A stretch of DNA of 6,468 nucleotides, taken from an uncultured bacterium (GTDB lineage Bacteria > Verrucomicrobiota > Kiritimatiellia > RFP12 > UBA1067). Positions 6,171 to 6,468 of the stretch are shown here, in pieces (positions within the stretch are counted from its first letter, which is position 1; every line of letters starts with the position of its first letter). The DNA is taken from contig CACYEO010000028.1 of NCBI GenBank assembly GCA_902773475.1, forward strand, positions 1 to 6,468, given 5' to 3'. The translations under genes and the position numbers were made by a program. Under the pieces are notes generated by a model that searched no databases, was not told the DNA's origin, and saw only the letters and a program-made list of their open reading frames with translations.

Positions 6171-6395
6171 TCAGTCCGCCTTGGCGGCGGCCTTCTTGGC
6201 GAGCATCTTCTTGACGACCGCCGGGCGCTGCACGAGCACGCGCACGTTTTCGGCGCTCATGAGTTTGACTTCAGCCTCGTCCATGCCGAATTTTACAAGA
6301 CGGCGGCGCTGCGCCTGCGAGCGGCGCTTCTTGCCACCTTCGGTCTTGCAGGGGCGGACGTGCGATTCTTTGCGTAATGTGCGACCTGTTCCCAT
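6171..6395 (-). CDS. Small basic protein, unknown; possible ribosome or RNA partner
   Basis: I do not recognise this 74-residue protein. It has 21 Lys/Arg against 7 Asp/Glu, about +14 net. The N-terminal half, starting MGTGRTLRKESHVRPCK, holds the basic cluster KKRRSQAQRRR (22-32). A short mixed, probably helical segment follows (39-66), and the tail is AKKAAAKAD. Such composition is common in small ribosomal proteins and rRNA-binding proteins; the opening MGTGRT vaguely recalls bTHX but the rest does not match it or bS21. One Cys (16) and one His (12) do not make a metal site. ATG 6395 is chosen because GGAAGG (6411-6406, minus strand) lies 10 bases before it and a promoter lies upstream; a TTG start at 6461 would fall on the -35 box. 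The tight link to prmA, a ribosomal protein modifier, supports a role in translation, but this is inference. Confidence 0.8.
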   Translation of the reverse strand: MGTGRTLRKESHVRPCKTEGGKKRRSQAQRRRLVKFGMDEAEVKLMSAENVRVLVQRPAVVKKMLAKKAAAKAD

Positions 6396-6432
6396 TTTCT
6401 CTAAACCTTCCAATTGGGTGAAACGAGGGGAA

Positions 6433-6461
6433 AGTATGGCATTTCCTCCGCCGTCTTGCAA
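6433..6461 (-). promoter_or_regulatory. Promoter for the small basic protein-prmA operon
   Basis: On the minus strand TTGCAA (6461-6456) and CATACT (6438-6433) are 17 bases apart, with TGC directly before the second hexamer, giving an extended -10 element. Transcription would start near 6426, leaving a leader of about 30 bases before ATG 6395. The -10 departs from TATAAT at two positions, so this is a moderate match. Confidence 0.5.
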
Positions 6462-6468
6462 GCGAAAA

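Noticed and set aside
6401..6442. A 13-codon upstream ORF ending 5 bases before the small basic protein
   Set aside because: It overlaps the predicted -10 box, so its start would not be transcribed, and the GGAGG before its ATG is only 2 bases away, too close to work.
1..6468. CRISPR arrays, insertion sequences, attachment sites
   Set aside because: No regular repeat-spacer pattern, transposase, long terminal inverted repeats, or duplication of the tRNA-Leu 3' end was seen in the window.

Overview
The window is visibly GC-rich, gene-dense bacterial chromosome made almost entirely of housekeeping genes, with the tail of one accessory-type gene at the left edge. The tRNA carries an encoded CCA end, Shine-Dalgarno sites are strong (AAGGAGG, GGAGGAGG), and the coding sequences favour G/C at third positions while still using the Ile codon ATA freely. 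The gene content (EttA, PrmA, a YclM-type aspartokinase, a small very basic protein of no familiar family) fits a Gram-negative-type bacterium. A PVC-superphylum lineage such as Kiritimatiellota or Lentisphaerota is my low-confidence guess; no 16S or other decisive marker is present.

Layout. Positions 1-120 (+) encode the C-terminus of an HNH endonuclease whose start lies outside the window. Positions 121-464 hold no convincing gene, only one small hairpin and a phased 8-mer repeat. A near-consensus sigma70-type promoter (465-493) and a short leader able to form two overlapping stems precede hom (homoserine dehydrogenase, 561-1862) and lysC (aspartokinase, 1885-3243). Ten bases after lysC comes tRNA-Leu(UAG) (3254-3337). 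Then come ettA (ABC-F translational throttle, 3369-4976) and a Smr-domain protein (4973-5308) that starts inside the ettA stop as GTGA. On the minus strand a second unit reads leftward: promoter (6433-6461), a 74-residue basic protein (6171-6395) and prmA (ribosomal protein L11 methyltransferase, 5318-6166). The two units converge on a palindrome that contains both stop codons.

How the genes work together. Hom and LysC catalyse the first and third steps from aspartate towards threonine and methionine, and both carry ACT regulatory regions. The rest of the window is about translation: a tRNA, a ribosome-binding ABC-F ATPase, an Smr-domain protein, a ribosomal protein methyltransferase and a basic, possibly ribosome- or RNA-bound protein. 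No intergenic gap between hom and smr is long enough for an obvious promoter, so hom-lysC-tRNA-ettA-smr may be one transcript that joins amino-acid supply to translation control. I found no clear new defence or mobile system. The most original points are the hom leader structure, the tRNA inside the operon, the ettA-smr coupling and the unrecognised basic protein beside prmA.
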